Origin: Rhynchopus euleeides
Lineage: Eukaryota > Euglenozoa > Diplonemea > Diplonemida > Diplonemidae
Assembly (NCBI GenBank): GCA_963210315.1
Contig: OY723260.1
Location: forward strand, 1,364,001-1,428,000
Direction: 5' to 3'
DNA length: 64,000 nucleotides
Position 1 is the stretch's first letter. Each line of letters starts with the position of its first letter. The notes beneath the pieces are model-generated. The model had not been told where the DNA came from and did no database searches. It saw nothing but the letters and a program-made list of their open reading frames with translations. Made by a program: the position numbers and the translations under genes. Shown one piece after another: positions 31,031-42,000 of the stretch.

Positions 31031-31199
31031 ATTTTTGGCCAAATCTGGCTCTCTGGGTGTGCATGTGTCCCAAAAATGTGTTTCCGGACACAGTAGTGAT
31101 GGTGTGCTAAAATTTCGAGAACAGCACAAAACAAAAACGGGGCACTGGGATACCCTCCCGAAAAAAAATCGAAAAGGGATCCCCTGCCGAACTCACCCA

Positions 31200-31560
31200 G
31201 AAATACCAATAATAACGCGTTATAACGCGTTATTTCCGTTATAACGCGTTATACCACGTTATAACGCGTTATAACGGAAATAACGCGATATAACGCGTTA
31301 TAACGTGGTATAACGCGCCCAAATAACGCGTTATTTGACGAATAACGTTATCGGTATCGTTATTTTCGTTAATAACGTTACCGATACCGTTATGAATGAT
31401 ATAACTTCGGATAACGTTATCGCTAACGTTATTAACGTTACTAACGTTATCGATAACGTTAGTAACGTTACTAACGTTATCGATAACGTTAGTAACGTTA
31501 CTAACGTTTTCAATAACGTCATAACAACCGATAACGCGATAAAAAATGCGTTATTATTTT
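31200..31560. repeat. ATAACGCGTTAT / AACGTTA array of element I
   Basis: Dense overlapping palindromic words (ATAACGCGTTAT, TAACGTTA, ATCGATAACGTTAGTAAC). It gives a spurious N-V-T-N-V reading on the plus strand. Confidence 0.85.
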
Positions 31561-31591
31561 TCGATAACAAAAATGGTATGGCTGAAACCCA

Positions 31592-31645
31592 CTTTTTCGG
31601 TGACCCAAAAAGTACCTAAGAAGTACCCAAATTTGACTTTTTTTT
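31592..31645 (+). repeat. 54-bp direct repeat flanking element J (left)
   Basis: CTTTTTCGGTGACCCAAAAA to a run of 8 T. It is identical in length and, but for one base, in sequence to 34108-34161. Confidence 0.85.
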
Positions 31646-34107
31646 AGGGGGGGTGTCAAAACTTATTTTCTGCCGGTTTCAGTCTGGATTTGTGGTCAGA
31701 GGCACCCCATGGCCAAAATGACCCCACCACGATCCGCACAGATCCCAAACGTTCAAAAGAACGGGGTTATGGAAAATTTGTGAGGGGGGTCCCGCTGGGT
31801 GGGTGGGTGGCTGGGGTGGGGCGGCGAGCTGCCTGCCGGGTGGCTACCTCACACACCCTGCACCTGCGCCGCCATCCTATACTGTCCTGCCATCCCTACT
31901 GTCCCGCCAGCCTATGCTGTACCGCCAATCCTGTTGTTCGAGCATGCCGTAGTACACGGCTCTCTCGCCTCTGCCACATGTGGCCAACAGCACAGTGTGT
32001 CGGCTTGCGACCTGCACTGCCACCTGCACCTGCGACCTGATGGATTCCAGTGCAGTGAAGACGAAGTCCGTGTGTGCAGCCGCCAACTATATGCGGCACA
32101 TGACCCTGCCTTCGCCGCATTCATCGCGAGAGAATGTCCGCATGTAATCAAGGTGTCTGGGCTACTGTGGCAAAAAGCTTCGAACGGCCGCTTCTGCACC
32201 ACTGCGGCCGCCTGTTGGTCCCTCTCGCAGCTCGTTGACGGCGACGATACCGTCCTCGATTTCCTCCTGCGCATTCTTCTTTTGTGAAGTTGCAAATAGG
32301 GATACGAAGACGTACGAGGCTGTGATGGAGTTGGAGGGGGACCGCGAGACTGTGCGGAGGATGGGAATCTGCTTCGCGCACCTCGTGTACCCCTGCATTC
32401 TGTTTGTGTCACGGTTCTCGAAGAGCGAGGCCCAGGCAAGTGACACTTGCCAGCTCGGGTTCTCCTCGGAGTTGTTCCGCTTCCTCGCCTGGCGCTTGTG
32501 GCAAGCGGAGGCGAATGCAGAGGACGGGTACCTCCAGAGCTGGAGAGATCACCAGGAAGACTGCTTCGGCCAGTCCCTGTGCCTCTCGTTCGAGTCTGCA
32601 ACGTGCACACTGAAGGGCAGTGTTCCCGAGGAACTGGCGATGGCTATGGAAAATGCATGTACAATTGCTTGCACTGTAAATTTTGACTATCCTCCTCGCC
32701 GCACAGGTGTCAGAGGAACAGTTGAACGAGGTTCTCGCTGAATCTGGTGTCGCCAAATACTATGGTGCCACCACGATATTCTTCCTTCTTTGAGGTGTTG
32801 ACGCTTCCACCACGTGCGAGGAGAGAAGATTGGAAAACAATTGTAGGTCGGGGGCTGGTAAAGCCAAGTGGACAAGGACAACCAGAAAACAATAAGAGGA
32901 CGGCAGCCACACACACAGAACTGTCCATACGTAACAAATGATCCGTCGCACCTGCCGACTCAACGGCCCAAGGTTAGCGGCATCGGCCGAAGTTGGACGG
33001 TGGGTGGACTTCTCACCAGGGTTTGACCCTCTGCCCCAAGGTGGACAAGGCCGACGCTGAGAAGTTTCTCCGCACATTCATCCACCGTTTTGCTTCCGGT
33101 TGCTACTCCGAGTACAAGAGATACTCCCAGTCCACGGAAGGGATGGCTGCAGAGAGAACAGGCGCACTGGGACCTGCGGTCCTGGAAGGGGTCTGTGGCA
33201 GGATGCGGAGGGTGTTGATGATGAATGGGGGGGGTCGCTATCCAGGATGGTGTCCTCCGCGCCAAGCTCTGTTGCATGCAGCATTGGGTTGATGGCACCT
33301 CTCCAGGTGTCACAGAGGCCCAGATCTCTTCTCTGGGGGGAAAGCTGGAGGCGGTGCAGGAGAGGAAGCTCCGTATTGGCAAGCTGCGACTTGCGGAACT
33401 CGAAGTCGCGAGGATCGCAGACAATAACACATCTGAACGCAAGCGCAAGCGGACTGCCTTGATTGACAGTATTTGCATTGTATTCCACTGTGATGTGTCG
33501 TGGTTAAAGGGGGTGTTGGTGCAGCAAGCCCTGGCACGCGGGATCCTCAACTGCCAGAGTAAAAACAAAATCCGCTATTCTTGAACTCATTGAGAGTATG
33601 GACCGGTGTTTTACTCTGTCGGAACTGAGGGAATATGCGGAGGCGAGGGAACTCGTAGTCCGCCCAGAGTGGAGTCAGGAAGAGTTACTCGCGAAGCTTC
33701 AGGACCACGACACGGAACACATCGAGATTCCAGCGGTTGAAGAAGGAGAGTAGAGCGTAGACGGTCCAGAGGCTGGAGTAAGCCAGTAGAGCCGTAGAGT
33801 GCGGGTGCCACAGCCCAAAACCCCCTACCCCCTCCCCTCACTTCCTGCCTGCAGGTCCCTTTTTGTTGTAACCCTCAACCAGCAAAGTGCCCCTGAACTG
33901 ATCTCCCACCCCTCTCCTCCCAGCATTCACAGGCACAACTGCCTGAACCAGACCCGCATTTCACGGGTGAAGTTTGTCACCTAGACCACAAAAATGACCC
34001 CACTACGATCCGCGCGGAGTCCAAAAAGTACAATGGGGGAAGAAAATCACGATTCTGGGAGGTCGAATTTTTCCACCCAAGAAAATAAGTTTTGACACCC
34101 CCCCCCC
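31646..34107. mobile_element. TIR element J nested in element I
   Basis: The left end is a G run then GGGTGTCAAAACTTATTTTC; the right end is its reverse complement followed by a C run (34081-34107). It is bounded by a 54-bp direct repeat, far longer than a normal target duplication. Copies of the shared 28-bp motif lie just inside both ends (31717 and 33993). The interior carries a broken multi-exon gene. Confidence 0.7.
31799..33753 (+). pseudogene. Unidentified gene carried by element J, frameshifted
   Basis: Plus-strand coding sequence in pieces. One piece (31980-32285) contains CDLHCHLHLRPDGFQCSEDE and AAHDPAFAAFIARECPHVIK. The next (32285-32670) contains TYEAVMELEGDRETVRRMGI and FSSELFRFLAWRLWQAEANA. 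The exon after CGCACAG at 32705 reads VSEEQLNEVLAESGVAKYY. Another (33040-33235) contains DAEKFLRTFIHRFASGCYSE, which must slip at an 8-G run (about 33228-33235) to reach AIQDGVLRAKLCCMQHWVDG. The last, 33570-33753, contains ILELIESMDRCFTLSELREY and stops at TAG 33751. No known domain. The charged helical parts and position suggest an element-encoded protein. Confidence 0.5.
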
Positions 34108-34161
34108 CTTTTTCGGTGACCCAAAAAGTACCCAAGAAGTACCCAAATTTGACTTTTTTTT
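34108..34161 (+). repeat. 54-bp direct repeat flanking element J (right)
   Basis: Partner of 31592-31645, one mismatch (C for T in GTACCYAAGAAG). Confidence 0.85.
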
Positions 34162-34449
34162 GGGCGTCAGCCAGACCAAAAAATAACGCGTTACGAGGCG
34201 TTATTTTCGTTAATGTTATTCCGCCCAAAATAACGCGTTATAACAATAACGCTAACGCAATACCGCCCCATGTATGTTTTTGATGATTTTTACCCCAAAA
34301 TCTTTCCAGTGAAATCGCTGCTTGGTGGGATTTTTCACGTATTGCTTGTGGTTTTCATGAACCACCCAAATTTCGCGTGAATTTTGTGCATGTATAGGCC
34401 CGGATAGACCCGGACAGGCATGTATATTGTCCCGTTCTGGCCTGTTTAG

Positions 34450-34929
34450 GTCGGCTGGAGGACGTTAAAGGAGTGCCGTCTCGCTGAGGGTTTCTCTTTG
34501 GTGTTGGTGGGCCAACACCAGGAAAGGGTTCCGATATATGATCTACGTCAAACAGGTGGGGAGACCAACCTTGGCAGGGGGACTCATCTGCCCGTGGGCA
34601 TGACTGCACAGCTTGTGCAGACGACCCTCACAGAGGAGGGCTACCTCCCGTCCACTCCGGGATACCGGTTGCTGAAGCGGAACGACCTCTGGACGACAGA
34701 GTTTAAGGAGGTGGGTGAGGAGGTGCTCCCGTTCCTGCGGGAGAGCGACGTGGTGTTGGTGCAGTGCACCGAGCTGCCGAGCCCGTGGTCGCGGAAGGAG
34801 CTACGCCATAGGGTGTGCTCCCTGATCCGCAACGGGATGCCGTGCTGCAACAGACCGGCTGCTCTCCAGGACCTGTTCATGGTCCTGGACCACCAAGTTC
34901 TACCCCGGCCAGTGCGCGGTTTCTTGTAG
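34450..34929 (+). CDS. Terminal exon of an unidentified gene (partial, about 159 codons)
   Basis: The frame opens right after TTTAG (34445-34449, a possible 3' splice site and also the upstream in-frame stop) and ends at TAG 34927. It reads GWRTLKECRLAEGFSLVLVG, then LGRGTHLPVGMTAQLVQTTL, YRLLKRNDLWTTEFKEVGEE, FLRESDVVLVQCTELPSPWS and DLFMVLDHQVLPRPVRGF. Coding character is strong across all 159 codons. No ATG fits the N terminus, so upstream exons are expected but are not found in the adjacent transposon. It could be a host gene cut by element I or a displaced element gene. I do not recognise the domain. Confidence 0.5.
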   Translation, partial: VGWRTLKECRLAEGFSLVLVGQHQERVPIYDLRQTGGETNLGRGTHLPVGMTAQLVQTTLTEEGYLPSTPGYRLLKRNDLWTTEFKEVGEEVLPFLRESDVVLVQCTELPSPWSRKELRHRVCSLIRNGMPCCNRPAALQDLFMVLDHQVLPRPVRGFL

Positions 34930-36067
34930 TTGGTTGTGTTGTTGTTCGTGGAGCACATATCATCGTGCGCCCGTTGGAAAAGTATGGGAGAAACCTGCTG
35001 CGCCCCCCACAGTACGACAGGATGCGCGCAGGCACCGGGCCCGAAACCTGAATGTTGATTCACCCGCCCCCGCCCCCGCCCCAGCTTCCCCGCTCACCTG
35101 ATCTTCTCAAGTTACCCCTGGTGGTCCACCGACGGGCAAAATCAAGCGAATCTGGAGAGTAGTTGTCCGTATCCAGCCCGGCATTGAGTGTTCTGGGGTG
35201 CGTTCTGCGCCACTGCGTGGCAACGAGCTCCTGGAACGGGGAAAACGGGGGCCGCAAAAAACGGGGCCCAAACGGGTTTTTGGGCACGAACAGGGCACGA
35301 AATATCAGGGGGTCGATAACACCATGTGACAGTAGTTGCTTTTCTGTTTCCCCATATTTGCCGCAACAGTTTTTGCCGCATGTGATCAGCGATGCGTGTC
35401 GATACCCCCCCCCCCCCCTCCCCCGCTGCAGGCGTCATTGATTGCATGTGTCCAGGGCGCAGGAGTTCAGCTATTGTTTTTGTTAGACTCGTGGCACCGT
35501 TCGGTATCCTGACACATGCACTAGCAGGCACTGTTCGTACAAACAAAGAACGCGTTGAGTTGCCACACCCACCACCACACCCGACAGGAACCCCCGGGGG
35601 GGTGACGCGTCTCGGGTTGTGGGACACCACGAGCCCACACACACACACACACCCCACACACCCCACCCAACACAACACAACACACACATCTTCGGGAGTG
35701 CAATTCCGCAGCGAGGGGGAGGAGGCGAGACAAGATCGCTCACACACTTCAGGCTAACCACCCGCCTTTGAATTTGGCCACCCCCCTTCCCCCTCCTCCA
35801 CACACCGTGACACAGGCCGAGTATATCACTGTATCTCGGACACAAAACCTGCACATCGAAGTGGAGGGAGATCATCCTTGTGATTCCCCTTCCCCTCTGC
35901 TTTCTACTTTCTACTTCTTCCCCCCCCCCCATCTCAGTACACCCCCCCCCCCCTGCGCACAACCCCTCTACACACGCCCCCACCCCCCTATGAGTCACGT
36001 CCGGGACGCGGGGCCCCCGTGACCGCGGGGAAGGGGGCCCTTGCTTTGCTGCCAGCCAAAAATTCCG
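34930..36067. other. Intergenic, low-complexity rich
   Basis: Contains C runs (35407-35418, 35920-35930, 35942-35954), (CA)n at 35637-35690, and at 35855-35945 a degenerate copy of the coding-like unit seen at 24.2-24.5 kb. No gene is supported. The last part should include the promoter and 5' UTR of the transporter gene, but no TATA or initiator stood out. Confidence 0.5.
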
Positions 36068-39000
36068 ATGGCACGCTGCCCGCCACCGTGCCCTCCGCCG
36101 TGCGACGCCTCCTCTGGTGCCGCGACTTCCTGCCGCCACCGCCACAGTCCTGTGGGCTGTGGGTGTGGCGCCAGCAGAAGGGGGGTCGAGCAAAGCAGAT
36201 GGGCTGCATCTGCTGGCGCCCGACGCCTCGGATGCAGCCCGCGTAGCCTGGCCCTGGTGTTGGTTCTGCTGGCAGTTGCCCTGCTCCCCCACAGCACCGC
36301 TGCTGCAGCCGAGGCGCCTTCCTGCGAGACTGACGACGACGACGCCGCCCGCCGCGCGTCATCTAACTTCTTCAGCTCCTGCCTGGGCATCGACACCCAG
36401 CTCCGGGGCGTGTGTGTTGCATCGTCGCCCCCCGCGCTTGCCCTCCTCAACTCCACCCAGGCGGTTGCGGTGAATTTCACACAGGCTGATCTAATCGGCG
36501 TCTTCACCGCCTGCCCGCATACATGCAGGAGGTGCAAGCAGGGGTGTGCAGACACACGGGGTGACTGCGCCCCCATCATCTCCAGCAACGGAGGTTCGTG
36601 CGGGCAGGCTGGGCCTGCCCTGCGGGGGATGAATGCACAGGAGAAGGGGAAGTTCATCCGCTCCTGCCTGCAGAGCTGCGGCGTGTGTGTGTCGCAGTAT
36701 CAGTGTGGGGATGACCATGCCGGGCTCCCTGCAGGCACCACCTGTGAGCAGGTCACTCTCACCGGTGACATGGCGCCGTCGGGCTGCGTGCAGTACAGCC
36801 ATCCCGATGACCACGCGGGGTTCGACACCATGCCGTTCTCCTCGGCAGTCCGCAAGAGCTGTCCCCTGTCCTGCCGGCTGTGCGTGCGGCACCCCAGCCT
36901 GGAGAAGGCCTGCCTCGACGATGGGGCGGCGCTGCAGGAGGTGTTGGAGGGCGAGGTGGCCGGGTGTGCCGATGCGTTTGCCCGGAACGGGCGGTCGTGT
37001 GCCAACGGGGTGCTGGCGGCGGAGCTCGGGGTGCAGGTGGAGCATATGGAGCACTACTTCACGAAGCTGTGCCCCGTCACCTGTGGGTACTGCGTCACGA
37101 CGGAGAGGGAGGTATGGTGGTGTGTGGGTGGGCACGTGTGTGTGTGTGTGTCGCAAGGCCCCTTTTTTGCACGACACATAAGAAAATTTGCCAGCGGAAG
37201 TGTTGGTGTGTGGTTGGCAGGCGCAGGAGACTGTGTGTGACGGCAAGCACCGATCACTTTTCCTGTCGCTGCATTTCCCCCTGACAAAGTAGAAAAACCG
37301 TATCAGTTGTATATTTCCTGTGTTGTTTCATGCGTTGTCCAACTCCTTCACTACAGCCGCGGCCCAAGAAGATCTATGTCGTTGGTGCGAGTGACGTGTC
37401 AGCCCCTGGCGGTGCGTATCTGATGGCCAACTTCACATGCCACGACGAGGATGTGTGGATGTTGGACCCTGTGACACACCAGGGTTCAGATGACATGGCG
37501 CATGCCTACTACATCTGGGCAGGGTCGACGAAGCGCTGGCACATTGGGAAGGACCCGGTTGCTTTGCGCCTTGCGGGCGAAGGTATGGGGAGAGTCCCTG
37601 TGGTTGCAGGTCAGAAGGCTTGCACCCCCCCCCCTTCAATCAATTCTGCATTCTACTCTTTACCCCCCCCCCTTCAGCAATCATACCTAGTAGTGTAGAC
37701 AGTAGTGGCTCCACACAAACAGGCCTGCCACTGCTGGATGGTTTTTTTTGACACCTCATTCGACAAGCATGCCATACCCTCGGCAAAACGGTGGCTAATC
37801 TGAGAGAGCCTGCTAAGTTCGAATGGATCAGGGGATAAGATAGGTCTGGTTTTCCGGTTTTCAAAACCAGGGTTTCCCGGTTCCCGGTTTTCTGGGAAAA
37901 AAAAAAAGGTCGATCTCATTTTTGGCGGTTTTTTTTGTGACTTTGGGACAGTAAAACAGTCAGAAAAAACGCCATAAAAAAATAGAAAGTGACCCCATCG
38001 TGATCCGCACAGAGCTCAAATAGTCCAAAGAAGGCAGAGAAGCGGAGAAGAAAAAATGGACCTAGCGGGTGGCCCGGTGGGGCCCGGTGGGTGGTGATGC
38101 CCTCGTCATGCAGGCCTCTTCTGTTTTGAAGGTGCACACATGGTGGACTCCAGCCACCCTAGCGAGTGTCTAAGAGGGAGTCTAAGACTGCAGTCTGTAC
38201 TGGAGACGGGAGTCTATTTTCCAGCTAATTTACGACTCCCGCTAGTTGAGACTCATGGGAGACACACGGTGTACTCCAGCGGAGGTAGGGTAACCTCCGC
38301 TGGAGTTCACCGTGTCGTCTGCCTCTGTGCAGCGTCACTCGGTGCCATCGAATACATGGCGACAGCCCACCAACTCGAGACAGATCTGCTTGTCTGGAGG
38401 GCTGAGACGAGAACACGAACGACTTTCAAGCAATCTTGAAGGTCGCCAAGCCTATTGGGGGCAACTAACAGATGAGATTTGTTTGTTGCCTGTCGTCACA
38501 GCTAGGTGCCCATTTCCTCGATAACGGAATGTGTGCAGAGATCTCGTGGACCCTTTGGCCATTCTGTCGTGCACCCACTCCACCCACAACGCACACCTGT
38601 CACGAGTGGTCGCTCCCCCGTCCTCCTCCACCCTGAAGGTTGAACCCTCAAGGACCAGTGATCTCCTGCTGGCCGGGCTGCGATACAGCGAAGCCTTCCT
38701 ACTTACAAGCGAATCCAGACTGTAGGGAACAGATGATCACTACCGTGGCCTCCGGCGGCTGGGGGGCTCCGCCCCCCAGACCCCCCTGCGTAAAAAAATT
38801 GCACCAGACCGGTTTTTTGGCCGAGAGTCCAAACTTTCAAAGCAGCTGCTGCGCCTGCCCCACCAAGCAGCCTCAGTACGACAGGACGCGCGCAGGCACC
38901 GGGCCCTCTCAGATTCTGGGAGGGTTTGCGCGGGTCGCGCGCGCCGAAGGCGCGCGCGAAAAATTTTCAAAACCAGAAAAACCGGAAAACGGCGCCAGAA

Positions 39001-42000
39001 AAAAAGTCTATCTTATACCCTGTTCCCGGTTTTCTGAAAAAAAAAAAAGGTCGATCTCATTTTCGGCGTTTTTTTGTGACTTTGGGACAGTAAAACAGTC
39101 AGAAAAAACGCCATAAAAAAATAGAAAGTGACCCCATCGTGATCCGCACAGAGCTCAAATAGTCCAAAGAAGGCAGAGAAGCGGAGAAGAAAAAATGGAC
39201 CTAGCGGGTGGCCCGGTGGGTGGTGATGCCCTCGTCATGCAGGTCTCTTCTGTTTTGAAGGTGCACACATGGTGGACTCCAGCCACCATGTCTAAGAGGG
39301 AGTCTAAGACTGCAGTCTGTACTGGAGACGGGAGTCTATTTTCCAGCTAATTTACGCTAAGACTCCCGCTAGTTGAGACTCATGGGAGACACACGGTGTA
39401 CTCCAGCGGAGGTAGGGTAACCTCCGCTGGAGTTCACCGTGTCGTCTGCCTCTGTGCAGCGTCACTCGGTGCCATCGAATACATGGCGACAGCCCACCAA
39501 CTCGAGACAGATCTGCTTGTCTGGAGGGCTGAGACGAGAACACGAACGACTTTCAAGCAGTCTTGAAGGTCGCCAAGCCTATTGGGGGCAACTAACAGAT
39601 GAGATTTGTTTGTTGCCTGTCGTCACAGCTAGGTGCCCATCTCCTCGACAACGGAATGTGTGCAGAGATCTCGTGGACCCTTTGGCCATTCTGTCGTGCA
39701 CCCACTCCACCCACAACGCACACCTATCACGAGTGGTCGCTCCCCCGTCCTCCCCCACCCTGAAGGTTGAACCCTCAAGGACCAGTGATCTCCTGCTGGC
39801 CGGGCTGCGATACAGCGAAGCCTTCCTACTTACAAGCAAATCCAGACTGTAGGGAACAGATGTTCACTACCGTGGCCTCCGGCGGCTGGGGGGCTCCGCC
39901 CCCCAGACCCCCCCTGCGTAAAAACATTGCACCAGACCTTTTTTGGCCGAGAGTCCAAACTTTCAAAGCAGCTGCTGCGCCTGCCCCACCAAGCAGCCTC
40001 AGTACGACAGGACGCGCGCAGGCACCGGGCCCTCTCAGATTCTGGGAGGGTTTGCGCGGGTCGCGCGCGCCGAAGGCGCGCGCGAAAAATTTTCAAAACC
40101 AGAAAAACCGGAAAACGGCGCCAGAAAAAAAGTCTATCTTATACCCTGGAATGGATGCGCCAAAAAAAAAATCTTCCAAACAACCGCACCATTGAGGTTT
40201 GTTTTTGAACGATTTTGAACGATTTTTTTGGCCGTGTTCGTAGCGTCCCCCGGCGAGCGGGGTCACTGTTCCCTGTTCTCCTGGCCGCCCGGAGACATTG
40301 TCTGACGTCCCCTCTTCCTCTTTTCCATTGTTGGTGAGTTGGTCTGACACAGAGGGCGGGACCGTGCTGACATGCGCAGTGACGACTCTCCCTTTGTTGT
40401 TGCGCCTGCCCCTCTACCGAGTCGTGGCTGATGCCTCTCAGACTGGGTGTGGTGGAGAACTCAGGGGGGGTTTTTTTTTCATTCGGGCCATTCACACCAC
40501 CACACCCTCCCCCACCCCACAGCGACCCTCTCGTGGTGCGGCGAACTGGTTCCTGGCGTGCGCAGCGTCTCGGAGAATGTCGCCCGATTTGCCCCCGTGA
40601 ACATCACCGGGTGGGAGACCCTCCCGCCCTTCGCCGGCGGCAGCCGCAGAGGCTGGTCCCACACCCCCGAAGCCTTCCGCCTGCAGCCCTACGGTTGCCG
40701 CTTCCCCGACCAGTGCCTGCAGCACAACTGCCTCCCACCCCCGCCCGGGGCCAGCTGCCGCGACTGCGGCGTCGACGGGGCCCGCCTGGAGTGCGTGGGG
40801 CCCGAGCCGAAACTCCGCGCCCTCCTCACCGTCACCGCCGCAGTCATCTGCGTCTCCCTCATTGGCCTGACCTACGTCGGCGTGGGCGGCGTCTCCAGCG
40901 GGCCACCCTCTAAACAGAAACCCACCACCACCGCCACCACCCCGACACCGCCATCCCTAGCCCTGCAGCCTGACGGCGGCACGTCTCGAGGCACTCCGGT
41001 GCAGCGAGCTGCGGTGGTGCCCGGCACCACCATCCGGGTCAAGGGGAGGCGCAAGGGGAGGAAGCGGGTCGCCCTCCCCCGCTCCTCCTCCCGCAGCACC
41101 CGGGGGGGTGGGACCGCGTCTGCCGCCGCCGCCGCCTCGAGGGGCTTCTCCGCGGCGCTGTCGAAGGGGAGGCTGCGGTACCACCGGGCGCTGCACAGCT
41201 GGGTCGGGGTGGCGGGTGCGCATGTCGGGAGATTTCGGGCCTGCTTTGGCGCCTCGTCTGTCCTCCTCTTCGTAACCCTCGCGTCGCTCGGGCTCCCGCT
41301 GGTGAGCTACTCCGCTGACACGGTGGGGATGTGGACCCCGCTGGGTTGCCGCTCCCGCAACGAGTCGCAGTTTATGGGCAGGTTCGAGAATGAGCTCACC
41401 GCACCCCGCACCCTCAACATCTACCTCGGGAGCCGGCGAGATGGGGGCAACGCGGTGACCCGCGCCGCAGCGACGCAGCTCCTCCACACCCTCGTCGCTG
41501 TGTCGGACATCCGGATCCCCCTCCCGCCACCACTCGGCGCTGGGGAGGGCTCTGCCAACACCACCACCACCCCCGCCACCTTTGTGGGTTGGTCTGACCT
41601 CTGCCTCTCCGTGCCACTCCCCAGCAGCGCCGCCCCAGCTGGGTGGGCTGAACCCGCAGTGCTCTGCGTCAACCCCTCGGTGCTGGACTGCTTCCTCGAG
41701 GGCTCCTGGCAGGCCATGGCGGAGCTCCGGAAGAAGAACCCCTCGGAGGGGGGGAAACACCCCGCGACACCGATCCCACCGCCGTCACCACAACCCCCCG
41801 GGGAAAACGGCACGAAGGAGGTCGGGCCGACGCAGGCGACAGAGGGGCCTGTCTTCGTGCCGCAGAAGAAGCTGGTTGGGGATGGCCTGACCTTGCCTGC
41901 CGCGGAGTTGGAGGCGGGGGAGGCGGCCCCGCCACCGCTGCCGCCTGCAGGTCGGGCCAAGTTGGAGTCGCTCTTCACCGCGGGGCAGCTGGACGCGCTG

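Larger units (their letters stand above)
29109..34276. mobile_element. Large TIR element I with AACGTTA-rich ends; host to nested elements
   Basis: Removing H1 and one copy of its duplication joins GCATACATAGG to GCGTTATTGCG. The joined left end CATACATRGGGCGKTATTGC is then the inverted copy of the right end, which closes at CATGTATG (34276). The match continues through GTTAKCGTTATTGTTAYAAC. Both flanks may carry TTTTTG (29103-29108, 34277-34282), but this is low-complexity. ATAACGCGTTAT and AACGTTA arrays fill 30.07-30.30, 31.21-31.56 and 34.18-34.26 kb. It contains element J. I found no typed transposase. Confidence 0.6.

Noticed and set aside
31331-31619. N-V-T-N-V repeat protein on the plus strand
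   Set aside because: Pure translation of AACGTTA palindromes in the element I array.
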